In this document: in pieces, positions 36,415 to 46,075 of the stretch
How the letters are laid out: each line of letters starts with the position of its first letter
Numbering within the stretch: the stretch's first letter is position 1
Origin: Compostibacter hankyongensis
GTDB taxonomy: Bacteria; Bacteroidota; Bacteroidia; Chitinophagales; Chitinophagaceae
Direction of reading: 5' to 3'
Length of the DNA stretch: 64,000 bases
NCBI RefSeq assembly: GCF_039541075.1
Contig: NZ_BAABFN010000001.1
Span: 248,001-312,000, forward strand
The notes under the pieces: model-generated
The model's database searches: none
What the model was told of the DNA's origin: nothing
Seen by the model: the letters and a program-made list of their open reading frames with translations, nothing else
Position numbers and translations under genes: made by a program

Positions 36415-37206
36415 ATGATATTATCGCAATTCAAACTGGAAGGAAAGATCGCCCTGGTCACCGGCGCCACGCACGGGCTGGGCATGGCCATGGCGAAAGC
36501 CCTGGGGGAAGCCGGCGCCACGCTTGTCATCAACGGCCACTCCTCGCAGGAAAAGATCGACAAAGCGCTGGAAGCATACCGCGGCCATGGCATCAAGGTC
36601 ACGGGCTACAGATTTGACGTTACCAGCCGTGAGGAGGTAGCGGAATATATTGCCCGCATCGAAGAGGAGGTGGGCCCCATCGACATTCTGGTCAACAACG
36701 CCGGCATCATCAAGCGGATCCCGATTACCGAAATGCAGCTGGAAGAATGGGAAGAGGTGATCCGTACCGATCTTACCTCCCCCTTCCTCATGTCCCAGGC
36801 TGTGGTAAAGGGCATGATCCGGCGCGGCGGCGGCAAGATCATCAACATCTGCTCGATGATGAGCGAGCTGGGTCGCAATACGGTATCGGCTTATGCAGCC
36901 GCCAAGGGCGGGCTGAAAATGCTGACCCGCAACATGGCTACGGAATGGGCCCGGCACAACATCCAGGTAAACGGTATCGGCCCCGGCTATTTTGCTACCA
37001 GCCAGACCGCCCCGCTCCGTGTGGCCGGAAATGCTTTCCATGAGTTTATCCTGAACCGGACGCCGGCAGGGCGCTGGGGGGAACCGGATGAGCTTGGCGG
37101 CGCCGCGGTATTCCTGGCCTCGGCGGCGAGCAATTTTGTAAACGGACAGATTCTCTACGTGGATGGCGGTATCCTGGCCACCATCGGAAAGCCCATGGGC
37201 GAGTAG
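36415..37206 (+). CDS. kduD: 2-dehydro-3-deoxy-D-gluconate 5-dehydrogenase, SDR
   Basis: A 263-residue short-chain dehydrogenase that reduces the KduI product to 2-keto-3-deoxygluconate. It has the NAD(P) motif TGATHGLGMAMA, the NNAG motif in ILVNNAGIIKR, and the active-site SMMSEL...YAAAK (Ser-Tyr-Lys). The C-terminus VNGQILYVDGGILATIGKP is standard. The start MILSQFKLEGK at 36415 is chosen because it matches the family N-terminus; a longer frame overlaps the end of kduI. A gluconate 5-dehydrogenase role is possible from sequence alone, but the position after kduI favours KduD. Confidence 0.93.
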   Translation: MILSQFKLEGKIALVTGATHGLGMAMAKALGEAGATLVINGHSSQEKIDKALEAYRGHGIKVTGYRFDVTSREEVAEYIARIEEEVGPIDILVNNAGIIKRIPITEMQLEEWEEVIRTDLTSPFLMSQAVVKGMIRRGGGKIINICSMMSELGRNTVSAYAAAKGGLKMLTRNMATEWARHNIQVNGIGPGYFATSQTAPLRVAGNAFHEFILNRTPAGRWGEPDELGGAAVFLASAASNFVNGQILYVDGGILATIGKPMGE

Positions 37207-37247
37207 GATTGACGTATATTCGTGGTGCATGCGATAAAACAGCGGTT

Positions 37248-38543
37248 ATGCTTTGCAAAAGGTATTTTCCGGTTGCCGCCGCGCTGCTGCTGGCGCTGGG
37301 CGGCTGTCACCAGCCCCCGCCCCGGGAAAAGCAGCCTCCGGTAAGGCTGACCAACCCGGGCGGATTTGCACAGCCCGATGCAGCCGTGGTCATCCGCCGC
37401 GAAGAATGGGAACGGTCCCGCCAGGAGATCGCAGACAATGCGGTGCTGGTGTTCCGCGATTCGGCGGGGCAGCCCGTGCCCTCCCAGCTGGATGATCTGG
37501 ATGGCGACGGCCGCTGGGATGAGATAGCCCTGCTGTATGCTTTCGCACCCCGCCAGCAGGTGGGTCTTTTCTACGATTGGGTGGATTCCGCACAAGCCCC
37601 TGTCTTTCCCAAGCGTACTCATATTTACCTGGGGAAATGGGACTCGCTGGCCCGGAAGTATATTCCCCTGCAGTCTGAAGACCGCCCCACGGACCATCAC
37701 CGTCAGCTCAGCGGCACCTTTCTTTACCAGATGGAAGGTCCGACCTGGGAAAACGACCGTATCGCCTTCCGGCAATACCTCGACGAACGCAATCAGAAAG
37801 ATATTTACGGCAAAAGAATTTCGCGGATGTACCTCGAAAACATCGGGGCGCCGGGCACACCCTCCTATCACGAGCTGCACGACTGGGGCATGGATATCCT
37901 GGCCGTGGGCAACTCGCTGAGCGCAGGAGGGCTGGGGCTGCGTTACCGGGATACGCTCTATGCCCTGGGACCGTCGGAAACCGCCCATGTGGACATGCTG
38001 GCGGACGGCCCCGTACGCTCCGTGCTGCGGATCAGCCAGACCGGCTTCCATGTGGCGGATACGGCTTTTGCCCTGTCCGAGACCATCAGCATCTGGGCCG
38101 GCGTATCCGGCTACGGCAGCGCGGTGACCCTGCAGGGACCGCTGGACAGCGCAGAGCTGCTGACCGGCGTGCCGGACCTCAAGGAAGGACTTTCGCCGCT
38201 TAACGAAAACTACGGTAACTTCGGCGCTTACGGCACCTACGGCCGCCAGAGCGAAAACGGGGACAATCTCGGTATGGCGGTTGTTTTTCCCAATGCCGAG
38301 CTGGCAGGGAAAGGCCGCGCCGCGCGGGCTCCTGTAGACAGGCCAGGGCTCTTCAATACTTTTTATGTGCGTCTGAAGAGCGAACCGCAGCCGGTCCGTT
38401 TTTATTTTTATGCGGGCTGGGAGCAGAGCGACAAACGGTTTGCCACCCGGGCGGGGTTTGCGGCGTATGTGAAGGAGCAGGCGGCGAGACTTAACAATCC
38501 CATTCTGGTGGAGATCAGCAGAAAAGGCAATACACACTTATAA
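37248..38543 (+). CDS. DUF4861 family lipoprotein
   Basis: A 431-residue lipoprotein (signal MLCKRYFPVAAALLLALGGC, Cys20). The body resembles DUF4861 proteins, which recur next to kduI, kduD and pectin-, alginate- or glycosaminoglycan-lyase genes. Visible blocks are DSAGQPVPSQLDDLDGDGRW, FLYQMEGPTWENDRIAFRQY and YHELHDWGMDILAVGNSLSA, with a C-terminal PVRFYFYAGWEQSDKRF. The many aromatics suggest a carbohydrate-binding beta-sandwich, but no catalytic role is known to me. The ATG at 37248, 41 bp after kduD, starts the lipoprotein signal. Confidence 0.85.
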   Translation: MLCKRYFPVAAALLLALGGCHQPPPREKQPPVRLTNPGGFAQPDAAVVIRREEWERSRQEIADNAVLVFRDSAGQPVPSQLDDLDGDGRWDEIALLYAFAPRQQVGLFYDWVDSAQAPVFPKRTHIYLGKWDSLARKYIPLQSEDRPTDHHRQLSGTFLYQMEGPTWENDRIAFRQYLDERNQKDIYGKRISRMYLENIGAPGTPSYHELHDWGMDILAVGNSLSAGGLGLRYRDTLYALGPSETAHVDMLADGPVRSVLRISQTGFHVADTAFALSETISIWAGVSGYGSAVTLQGPLDSAELLTGVPDLKEGLSPLNENYGNFGAYGTYGRQSENGDNLGMAVVFPNAELAGKGRAARAPVDRPGLFNTFYVRLKSEPQPVRFYFYAGWEQSDKRFATRAGFAAYVKEQAARLNNPILVEISRKGNTHL

Positions 38544-38560
38544 AAACTAAAACTTCGATT

Positions 38561-39187
38561 ATGCTGCGATTCATGCAACAAAATGTTTTCAGACTGTTCC
38601 TGGCGCTGGTGCTCCTGCTCTCTGCCGGCACCCTCGCCTCCGCACAGGGAACAAAAAAAGGAGAAAGCGATGCGGCCTGGTTTGCCGGCAAGTCCTGGCT
38701 GAAAGGACTGAAGCTTACCCCCCATAAGTCCATCAACCAGCGGGTATTTACCGAACAGTATCATAAGAACCAGGCTGCCTGGGACAAGGCTTTTGCCTTT
38801 ATGCGGGATCATGACCTGGCCACGATGGCTCCCGGGAAATATCCCATCGACGGCGAGCAGGTATTTGCTACCATCACCGAAGCGCCCGGAAAAGACAAGG
38901 ACAAGACCCAGTTTGAGTCGCACCGCAATTACAGCGATCTGCAGTATGTGATCAGCGGGAAAGAAATGATCGGGGTATGCCCGGTCTCCAAGGCCAAGGT
39001 GACTCGTCCGTATAATCCCGCTGGCGACGGAGCCAACTATACCGCCAAGGGCAAGTATTACCTCGCCGAGCCCGGCACGTTCTTTATTTTCTCACCAGAG
39101 GAAGCGCACCGCCCCGGCATCAAGGGGGATAACAGCGGGACTCCCATCAAAAAGCTGGTGATCAAGGTTCGCATGGCGGGTCGCTGA
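38561..39187 (+). CDS. YhcH/YjgK/YiaL-family protein, exported
   Basis: A 208-residue protein with a signal peptide (LFLALVLLLSAGTLASAQ, to about residue 28) joined to a YhcH/YjgK/YiaL (DUF386) cupin-like domain at about 50-205. Typical blocks are FESHRNYSDLQYVISGKEMIGV, KYYLAEPGTFFIFSPEEAHRPG and IKKLVIKVRM, with the histidines and glutamates that bind metal in the family. Relatives such as YhcH (sialic acid) and YiaL are cytoplasmic and about 150 residues, so export is unusual. It lies 17 bp after the DUF4861 gene and ends the locus. A sugar anomerase or isomerase-like role on uronate oligomers is an inference. Confidence 0.85.
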   Translation: MLRFMQQNVFRLFLALVLLLSAGTLASAQGTKKGESDAAWFAGKSWLKGLKLTPHKSINQRVFTEQYHKNQAAWDKAFAFMRDHDLATMAPGKYPIDGEQVFATITEAPGKDKDKTQFESHRNYSDLQYVISGKEMIGVCPVSKAKVTRPYNPAGDGANYTAKGKYYLAEPGTFFIFSPEEAHRPGIKGDNSGTPIKKLVIKVRMAGR

Positions 39188-39266
39188 GCAAGCTGAGCAA
39201 TTTCTTTTCCGGATCGCCGATGCCGCAAAATGGCGGTATGTCCGGAGCGTTTTACCGGTGCAGGTA

Positions 39267-39869
39267 TTATTCCAGCGGCAGCTCGGGCATGTCGGGTAGC
39301 AGGCGGAAGCTGCGCCGGTGATAGGTTGTCGTGCCATGGGCACGGATGGCATCGCGGTGATATTCGGTGGGATAACCCTTATTGGCGTCCCAGCCGTATT
39401 GCGGGTGTTGGTGATGCAGCTCCCGCATATAGGCGTCCCGGTAAGTCTTGGCAAGGATGCTGGCGGCGGCGATGGAAGCATATAGCCCGTCGCCTTTTAT
39501 GATGCAGTGGTGGCGGATGCTGGGGTAAGGGTGGAAGCGGTTCCCGTCGATCAGCAGCAATTGAGGTGTCAGCTGCAGCTGTGCGATGGCCAGATGCATG
39601 GCCCTGAAAGAGGCCTGCAGGATGTTGATACGGTCTATCTCGGTATTGTCTACCGAGGCTACGGCATAAGCCAGGGCCTTTGTCTCCACGACTTCGCGCA
39701 GCATTTCCCGTTCTTCTGCCGTGAGTTGCTTGGAATCGTTCAGCAGGGGATGGCGGAAGCTTTTGGGGAGGATGACGGCGGCGGCGAACACCGGACCGGC
39801 CAGACAGCCCCGTCCTGCTTCATCGCAGCCAGCCTCTATCCATTCCTTTTGTAAAAAAGCCCGCAACAT
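39267..39869 (-). CDS. rnhB: Ribonuclease HII
   Basis: A 200-residue RNase HII, which cuts RNA-DNA hybrids and single ribonucleotides in DNA. The DEAGRG motif (Asp-Glu of the active site) is in EAGCDEAGRGCLAGPVFAAA; LLIDGNRFHP and KGDGLYASIAAASILAKTYRD supply the other acidic residues and conserved Ser/Lys. The start MLRAFLQKEW at 39869 is used because the enzyme fold begins there. A much longer open frame upstream (to 40922) is only the antisense of the heme A synthase gene. A TATCTTTG promoter element lies at 39898-39905 on the minus strand. Confidence 0.96.
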   Translation of the reverse strand: MLRAFLQKEWIEAGCDEAGRGCLAGPVFAAAVILPKSFRHPLLNDSKQLTAEEREMLREVVETKALAYAVASVDNTEIDRINILQASFRAMHLAIAQLQLTPQLLLIDGNRFHPYPSIRHHCIIKGDGLYASIAAASILAKTYRDAYMRELHHQHPQYGWDANKGYPTEYHRDAIRAHGTTTYHRRSFRLLPDMPELPLE

Positions 39870-39897
39870 GCCTTCCCCGTTTTTCAGACAACGATTA

Positions 39898-39905
39898 CAA
39901 AGATA
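39898..39905 (-). promoter_or_regulatory. rnhB promoter -7 element
   Basis: Minus-strand TATCTTTG, an exact TAnnTTTG match, 29 nt upstream of the rnhB start codon. It supports the short start for rnhB. The -33 element is not clear. Confidence 0.5.
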
Positions 39906-39944
39906 GGGAAAAACACATACCGCTTTCTGGCGTACCTTTACGTC

Positions 39945-40988
39945 ATGAACGACCTCCTTGTTTCCCGCCGTTCTCGCCCTGTTGCCGTCTGGTTGCTGAC
40001 CGGGGTCTTTATGCTGATGATCCAGGTTTTGCTGGGCGGCATCACCCGGCTTACGGGGTCCGGGCTTTCCATTACAGAATGGGCGCCGATCATGGGCGCC
40101 GTTCCGCCCCTCAACCATACCCAGTGGGAACATGCCTTTCATCTTTACCAGCAGACGCCGCAGTACCGCCTGATCAACGGCGACTTTTCCCTGGGGGATT
40201 TTAAATTTATTTTTTTCTGGGAGTGGTTTCACCGCCTCTGGGCCCGCCTGATCGGTGTGGTATTCCTGGCGGGATTCGTGATCTTCCTGCTGCAGCGGCG
40301 CTTTAACAGCTTCATGGTACGCCCGATGATCATCCTGTTCCTCCTGGGCGCACTGCAGGGGCTTATCGGATGGGTCATGGTGAAAAGCGGGCTGGTAGGG
40401 GATAATACGAGCGTGAACCCCGTTAAGCTGACCATTCACTTTATGGCGGCCATGGTGCTGATCTGCTATACTTTCTGGTTTGCCCTTATGCTGCTGGTAA
40501 AGCCCGGGCAGTATACGACGGCGCCGGCCCTCCGGCGGTTTACGGTGCTGATCATCTGCCTGCTTTGTCTGCAGCTGGTGTACGGCGGCTTTATGGCCGG
40601 GCTGCATGCGGCCCTGTCTGCCCATACCTGGCCGGACATCAACGGCATGGCAGTGCCGGATACCCTGTTCCGGCAAAGCCCCGCGTGGAGTAATTTTGTT
40701 CAGAACCCCATCATGGTACAGTTTATCCACCGGGGGCTGGCCTATCTGCTGGCTTTGCTGATCCTGTGGTGGTGGATAAGGGCGTTGCGCACGGCCGGCA
40801 GCCCGCTCTTTCGTCAGACGCGCTGGCTGCCGATACTGGCAGTGTTCTTGCAGGTAACGCTGGGGGTGCTTACCGTAGTGAACAGCGCCGTTCAGATCCC
40901 GCTGTTGCTGGGCGTGCTGCACCAGTTCGTAGCGATGCTGCTGCTGGTCATACTTTTCGGTATGCTGTTCCTGTTAAGAAGCAGATAA
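39945..40988 (+). CDS. ctaA: Heme A synthase (COX15/CtaA)
   Basis: A 347-residue membrane enzyme with about eight transmembrane helices that oxidises heme O to heme A for cytochrome c oxidase. The signature stretch is LLGGITRLTGSGLSITEWAPIMG after helix 1. Histidines for heme binding lie in FFWEWFHRLWARLIG (about residues 91-105), in LTIHFMAAMVL and in MVQFIHRGLAYLLALL, with a last one in GVLHQFVAMLLL. The length fits the alpha-proteobacterial/eukaryotic-like type rather than the shorter Bacillus form. It is divergent from rnhB (75 bp). No other cytochrome oxidase genes are in the window. Confidence 0.95.
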   Translation: MNDLLVSRRSRPVAVWLLTGVFMLMIQVLLGGITRLTGSGLSITEWAPIMGAVPPLNHTQWEHAFHLYQQTPQYRLINGDFSLGDFKFIFFWEWFHRLWARLIGVVFLAGFVIFLLQRRFNSFMVRPMIILFLLGALQGLIGWVMVKSGLVGDNTSVNPVKLTIHFMAAMVLICYTFWFALMLLVKPGQYTTAPALRRFTVLIICLLCLQLVYGGFMAGLHAALSAHTWPDINGMAVPDTLFRQSPAWSNFVQNPIMVQFIHRGLAYLLALLILWWWIRALRTAGSPLFRQTRWLPILAVFLQVTLGVLTVVNSAVQIPLLLGVLHQFVAMLLLVILFGMLFLLRSR

Positions 40989-41023
40989 CGTTATACGCTT
41001 TGGCGTGTTGAATATATTTTTTC

Positions 41024-44000
41024 ATGGCGGTAGGCGGCATAGTCAAAAAGGGACTAAAGATCATCCTTTGGATAACCGGATGCGTGATCGCATTGCTGTT
41101 GCTGCTCGCCATTGCCTTCACCTTGCCCGGCGTGCAGCAGTGGGCTGCACAGAAGGCTACTTCCTATCTTTCGCATAAACTGCGTACCCGCGTGGAAGTG
41201 GGGCGGCTGAGGATCCGTTTTCCCAGTGCTGTGGAAATGGAAGACCTCTTCGTGGCAGACCGGCAGCAGGATACCCTCTTGTATAATCATCGCCTTTTCG
41301 TGGCGATAGATATGTTCAAGCTGCTCTCCGGGGAAGTGTCGGTAAGCCGGCTGGAGGTGGAGCGCCTCACCGCACACGTGTACCGGGTGCTGCCGGATAC
41401 TACCTTTAATTTTGCGTTTATCCCTGCCGCATTCGGCGATAGCACGGCCGTTGATACCGCCGCCGCTCCCGCCGATACCGCCGCTGGGTCTTCGCTGAAG
41501 ATCACCCTGGGGAATATTTTGCTGAAAGACATCAACGTTACCTACCGCGACCAGGTCAGCGGCATGGATGCCGTCGTCAGCCTGGATGATTTCCGCACCC
41601 GGTTCCGGAAGCTCGACCTGGACAGCCTCTACTTCGATATCGATCATATCAACCTCTCCGGCGTCAATGCCCGGGTTATCCAATCCATCCCGCTGGTACC
41701 GCCGCCGCCTGCACCGGAAGACAGCAGCGCCGCTGCCCTGCCCCGCATCATGATAGAGCGGCTGGCCCTGCAGCAGATAAAGGCGGTCTATAAAGATACC
41801 ACCGCCGGTATGGACGCGCGGGCCGATCTCGGCAGCCTCTCGCTCGAAGCCGCCGGCTTCGACCCCGGCAGACAGGAAGTATCCCTGAAATCATTCGCCC
41901 TGGAAAATACCGATGCAGGGTTGCGCCTCACGGCGGGGACAGACAGCAGCGCCGCCGACAGCACCGCGCAGGACACTGCCGCCGCAGAAAGCTCAGCCGG
42001 CTGGAAGGTTTCGGTCGGCACGCTGGCATTGGATCATAACCACCTCCGTTTCGACAACGGGCCGGATCGCAGAAAGCCCCTGCAGGGAATGGATTATGAG
42101 CATCTTGATATTGCCGGTCTGCTGCTGCATGGCCGCGGCATCGCTTACAATGCCGACAGTATGGCGGCGCAGATCGACAGCCTTGCTTTTACCGAACAGC
42201 AGAGCGGGTTCACCCTGCAACGCCTGCAGACAAATGTGGTGTACAGCGACACCGGCGCCACGCTTTCGGGCTTACTGTTAAAAACACCGCATTCCCTGCT
42301 GCGCGACTATCTCAGCGTGCGTTATGACTCGCTGGGCACGTTTTCCCATAATCCCGGGAAGATGGGCATCAAAGGAGATCTGCCGGAGTGTACCATCGGC
42401 ATGCAGGATGTGCTGATGTTCACCCCCTTCCTGGCAGACAACGTCTATGTAAAGAAATTAAAGCAGACCAGCTTCCGCCTCACCGGCAAGCTGAGCGGTA
42501 CGCTGGACAACCTGCATATACCCGTGCTGCGCGTATCCACCGGCCGGTATACCCATGTTTATTCCCGGGCCGACCTCCGGGGACTTCCGGATATGGATAA
42601 AGCCTATTTCGATGTATCGGTGAACGACCTGGCCTCTACCCGGAGCGAGCTGCTGTCGCTGTTGCCGGACAGCCTGCTGCCCTCCTCCCTGCAGCTGCCG
42701 GGGCGGTTTTCATTAAAAGCCGCGTACAAGGGTTCGCTTACGCGCTTTAATACCCGGGCGCAGCTGCAAAGCGATTTCGGCAATGCGCGCCTGCAGGCGG
42801 ATATGAAGGGGTCCAAGGGGCATGAATCCTATGCGGCCACCCTGGGGGTAACGCAGTTCGAGCTCGGAAAGCTGCTGAAGCAGGATAGTCTGCTGGGACC
42901 GGTGACCCTGTCTGCCGACCTGAAGGGAAGCGGGCTGGATACTTCCAATATGGATGTAACGCTGCGGGGAGAGCTGGAGGAAGCCCTGGTAAAAGGATAT
43001 ACATACCGGAACCTGCAGCTGAACGGGCATTACGGCCGGAAGCAATTTACCGTTACGGCGGGGATGGACGATCCCAATATCCGCTTTGACCTGGACGGCA
43101 GCGGCGATCTTTCCGGTCAGTATCCTGCCGTAAAAATGGCGCTCAATGTGGACAGCCTGGATCTGCAGGCGCTCCATTTCAGCGACGACCCGCTGCGCGT
43201 GCGCGGCAGCATCCATGCCGATCTCCCTACGGCCGATATCGATCACCTGAACGGGCAGGTGCTGGTCAATAAAATTCAGATAGCCCGGGGAAGCGATCTG
43301 CTGCTGCTGGACAGCATCCGTTTGCAATCACGGGCCACCGATTCGCTTACCCGCATGGTATTGCAGTCCGAATTCATTACCGCCCTGCTATACGGTAACT
43401 TCCGGCCCAGCCAGCTGGGAACGGCGGTGCAACGGCAGCTGAAACAGTATTTCAATCTGACCGATACCACGCAGCAGGCAGACAGCCTGGGACAGCAGAT
43501 CCGTTTCTGGGCTTCGCTGCATCATCCTGCCATCCTGCAACGGATGGTGCCGGAGCTGAGCACCTTTTCCGAATCCACCCTTTCCGGTTACCTGGATACC
43601 CGCCGCCGCACCATTGGCCTGAACGGATATTTCCCCAAAACGGTCTACGGCAGTTATGAGCTGGACAGCCTTGTGCTGAACATGGACGGCGACAGCACGC
43701 GGCTTGCTTATGAGCTGGGTCTGGGCCGGATCAACAGCAGCCTGGTCAAGACGTTTGACACCCGCCTGTACGGCGGACTGGAAGACAGCATCCTGTCGGT
43801 GAACCTGCACATGAAGGACAATGCGCGAAAAGACCAGTATCATCTGGGCCTCCAGCTGAAAGCGGCCGACAGCATGCTGACGGTTCACTTCCTGCCGGAC
43901 AGCCAGCTGCTGGATTACCGGCGCTGGCAGATGCCGGGAGATAATTTGCTGAAATACGGTAAAGCCGGCATCCAGATCAATGACTTCGCCCTGGAAAACA

Positions 44001-46075
44001 ACGGGCAGGCCCTGCGCATCAATAGCATGCAGCCGGTACCGAATGCGCCCATAGAAGTTTCCTTTAAGGATTTCCGCATTGAAACGGTGACGGATATCGC
44101 CGCTCAGGATACCGCGCTGGTAGGAGGCGCCATCAATGGCAGCATGGTGCTGGACAGCGTGCTGCAAAATCCGGTCTTTGCCGGGAAGCTGCAGGTGGAC
44201 AGCCTGATGTTCCGCCGGTATCCGCTCGGTAATATGGGTATCCAGCTGCTGCATAAAAATGCCAATGCCTATGCCGCCGGTATCACCCTGTCGGGGGCAG
44301 GGAACGATCTGGAACTGAAAGGCATTTACTATACCGCTCCCGAAAGCCGGATGGCTATGCGGCTGGACCTGAAATCGCTTTCCATGAAAACCCTGCAGGC
44401 TTTTTCGCTGGGTCAGCTGAGTCAGGCTACGGGCAACCTCGACGGCAGCCTTACCCTCCGGGGTACGCTGGATGCCCCCGAGCTGCGGGGCAACCTGCAT
44501 TTTAACCAGGCCGGACTGCATATCAACTACCTGAACGCCTCCTACCGCCTGCCGGATGCCACCATCGCCTTCGATGAGCAGGGTATCGGCTTTAACCGGT
44601 TTACCATCCTGGATTCCTCGGGGCAAAAAGCGGTTATCAACGGTCACGTATATACGCAGAACTACCGGGATTTCCGCTTTGGCACCAACATTACCGCCCG
44701 CGGCTTCGAAGCCCTGAGCGCAGGCACGGTTACCAGCGAACATCCGTACGCCGGACCGGTGTTTATCGATGCCGATATCCGTCTCCGGGGGGATATGAAC
44801 CTCCCGAAGGTGGACATGACGGTGCATCTCCGGGAAAAGTCGGTGCTTACCGTAGCGCTGCCCAGCTCCGAGCCCGGCGTGGAGGAGCGCGAAGGCGTAG
44901 TGGAATTTGTGGATGCCGCCCATCAGCAGGACACGGTCCGCCTGGCCGCAGGCGATACCCTGCTCCGCCGTTCGGCCTATAAGGGACTGCAGCTGAGCGC
45001 CAACATAGCAGTGGATACTGCAGCACAGCTGAATATCCTCATCGACCAGGAAACCGGCGATAACCTGATGGCCCGAGGCGATGCGAACCTCAACGCCACC
45101 ATCGACCCCAGCGGAAAGATCAGTCTTACCGGCCGTTACGAGCTGGTACAGGGCTCCTATCTGCTGTCCATGAACGGGCTGATCAAGCGGAAGTTTGACA
45201 TCAGGCCCGGCAGCTCCATCACCTGGACGGGCGATCCCCTTTCGGCCAACGTGGATCTTACTGCCGTATATAATGTCCGGACCTCAGCCGAGGAGCTGGT
45301 GGCCGACCAGATCGCCGGCACCGACGCCAGCACGCAGACCACCTATAAGCAAAAGCTGCCCTTTGAGGTAAACCTTAACCTGAAAGGAGAGCTGATGAAA
45401 CCGGACATCACCTTTGGCATCGATATGCCCGAAAGCCAGCAGAATGTCTTCAATGGTTCGGTATATGCACGGCTGAAGCAGGTGAACCAATCCACTTCCG
45501 AGCTCAACAAGCAGGTGCTGGGCTTGCTGGTATTTAATCATTTTATCGCAGATAATCCCTTCAGCAGCCTGTCCGGGGGCGGAGGCGGGGGGGTCGGCAT
45601 GATGGCCCGGCAGAGCGCGGGAAAGCTATTGTCCCAGCAGCTGAACAACCTGGCGGCAGACCTCATCAAAGGGGTGGACGTGAATTTTGACCTGCAGTCC
45701 GAAGAGGATTATTCCACCGGACAGGCCGAGAACCGGACGGACCTTAACGTGGGGCTCTCCAAACAATTGTTCAACGACCGTACCACCGTATATGTCGGCA
45801 GCAACGTAGAGCTGGAAGGCCCGCAGACGCCCGGTCGCAAAGCCACCAACCTGGCCGGCGACGTGTCGGTGGAATACAAGCTGACAAAAGACGGAAGATA
45901 CCGTGTCCGGGCTTACCGTAAAGACGAGTACCAGGGCGTTGTGGAAGGACAGGTGGTGGAAACCGGCGCCAGCTTTATCCTGGTAATGGATTATAACCGC
46001 TTCCGCGAATTATTCCATGATCCGGCGCGAAGGATGCGGCGGCGGCAAATGAAAAAGGAACCGTCAGATGAATAA
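41024..46075 (+). CDS. tamB: TamB-like translocation and assembly module protein
   Basis: A 1683-residue AsmA/TamB-like protein. A single N-terminal transmembrane helix (about residues 9-33, ILWITGCVIALLLLLAIAFTLPG) anchors a very long repetitive beta-rich periplasmic part. The C-terminal DUF490/TamB domain is recognisable by LTGRYELVQGSYLLSMNGLIKRKFD, LPFEVNLNLKGELMKPDITFGID and KQVLGLLVFNHFIADNPF. In the known system TamB bridges the inner membrane and an Omp85 partner and is linked to outer-membrane protein insertion and lipid transport. The gene overlaps the start of the tamL-type gene by 8 bp, which supports the pairing. Start at 41024; short leader after ctaA (35 bp). Confidence 0.92.
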   Translation: MAVGGIVKKGLKIILWITGCVIALLLLLAIAFTLPGVQQWAAQKATSYLSHKLRTRVEVGRLRIRFPSAVEMEDLFVADRQQDTLLYNHRLFVAIDMFKLLSGEVSVSRLEVERLTAHVYRVLPDTTFNFAFIPAAFGDSTAVDTAAAPADTAAGSSLKITLGNILLKDINVTYRDQVSGMDAVVSLDDFRTRFRKLDLDSLYFDIDHINLSGVNARVIQSIPLVPPPPAPEDSSAAALPRIMIERLALQQIKAVYKDTTAGMDARADLGSLSLEAAGFDPGRQEVSLKSFALENTDAGLRLTAGTDSSAADSTAQDTAAAESSAGWKVSVGTLALDHNHLRFDNGPDRRKPLQGMDYEHLDIAGLLLHGRGIAYNADSMAAQIDSLAFTEQQSGFTLQRLQTNVVYSDTGATLSGLLLKTPHSLLRDYLSVRYDSLGTFSHNPGKMGIKGDLPECTIGMQDVLMFTPFLADNVYVKKLKQTSFRLTGKLSGTLDNLHIPVLRVSTGRYTHVYSRADLRGLPDMDKAYFDVSVNDLASTRSELLSLLPDSLLPSSLQLPGRFSLKAAYKGSLTRFNTRAQLQSDFGNARLQADMKGSKGHESYAATLGVTQFELGKLLKQDSLLGPVTLSADLKGSGLDTSNMDVTLRGELEEALVKGYTYRNLQLNGHYGRKQFTVTAGMDDPNIRFDLDGSGDLSGQYPAVKMALNVDSLDLQALHFSDDPLRVRGSIHADLPTADIDHLNGQVLVNKIQIARGSDLLLLDSIRLQSRATDSLTRMVLQSEFITALLYGNFRPSQLGTAVQRQLKQYFNLTDTTQQADSLGQQIRFWASLHHPAILQRMVPELSTFSESTLSGYLDTRRRTIGLNGYFPKTVYGSYELDSLVLNMDGDSTRLAYELGLGRINSSLVKTFDTRLYGGLEDSILSVNLHMKDNARKDQYHLGLQLKAADSMLTVHFLPDSQLLDYRRWQMPGDNLLKYGKAGIQINDFALENNGQALRINSMQPVPNAPIEVSFKDFRIETVTDIAAQDTALVGGAINGSMVLDSVLQNPVFAGKLQVDSLMFRRYPLGNMGIQLLHKNANAYAAGITLSGAGNDLELKGIYYTAPESRMAMRLDLKSLSMKTLQAFSLGQLSQATGNLDGSLTLRGTLDAPELRGNLHFNQAGLHINYLNASYRLPDATIAFDEQGIGFNRFTILDSSGQKAVINGHVYTQNYRDFRFGTNITARGFEALSAGTVTSEHPYAGPVFIDADIRLRGDMNLPKVDMTVHLREKSVLTVALPSSEPGVEEREGVVEFVDAAHQQDTVRLAAGDTLLRRSAYKGLQLSANIAVDTAAQLNILIDQETGDNLMARGDANLNATIDPSGKISLTGRYELVQGSYLLSMNGLIKRKFDIRPGSSITWTGDPLSANVDLTAVYNVRTSAEELVADQIAGTDASTQTTYKQKLPFEVNLNLKGELMKPDITFGIDMPESQQNVFNGSVYARLKQVNQSTSELNKQVLGLLVFNHFIADNPFSSLSGGGGGGVGMMARQSAGKLLSQQLNNLAADLIKGVDVNFDLQSEEDYSTGQAENRTDLNVGLSKQLFNDRTTVYVGSNVELEGPQTPGRKATNLAGDVSVEYKLTKDGRYRVRAYRKDEYQGVVEGQVVETGASFILVMDYNRFRELFHDPARRMRRRQMKKEPSDE

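Noticed and set aside
39870..40922. N-terminal extension of the rnhB frame by about 350 residues
   Set aside because: It is the antisense of ctaA, is low in complexity, and the promoter element at 39898-39905 and the RNase HII fold both place the start at 39869.
43388..44923. Long open frames on the opposite strand of real genes, such as 43388-44923 in tamB, 50569-52539 in the GH36 gene, 54776-56161 in the lamin-tail gene, 3264-4364 in the GH92 gene and 15985-17295 in susC1
   Set aside because: They have no domains, signals or spacing of genes; their sequence is the antisense of clear coding regions and reflects codon bias in GC-rich DNA.
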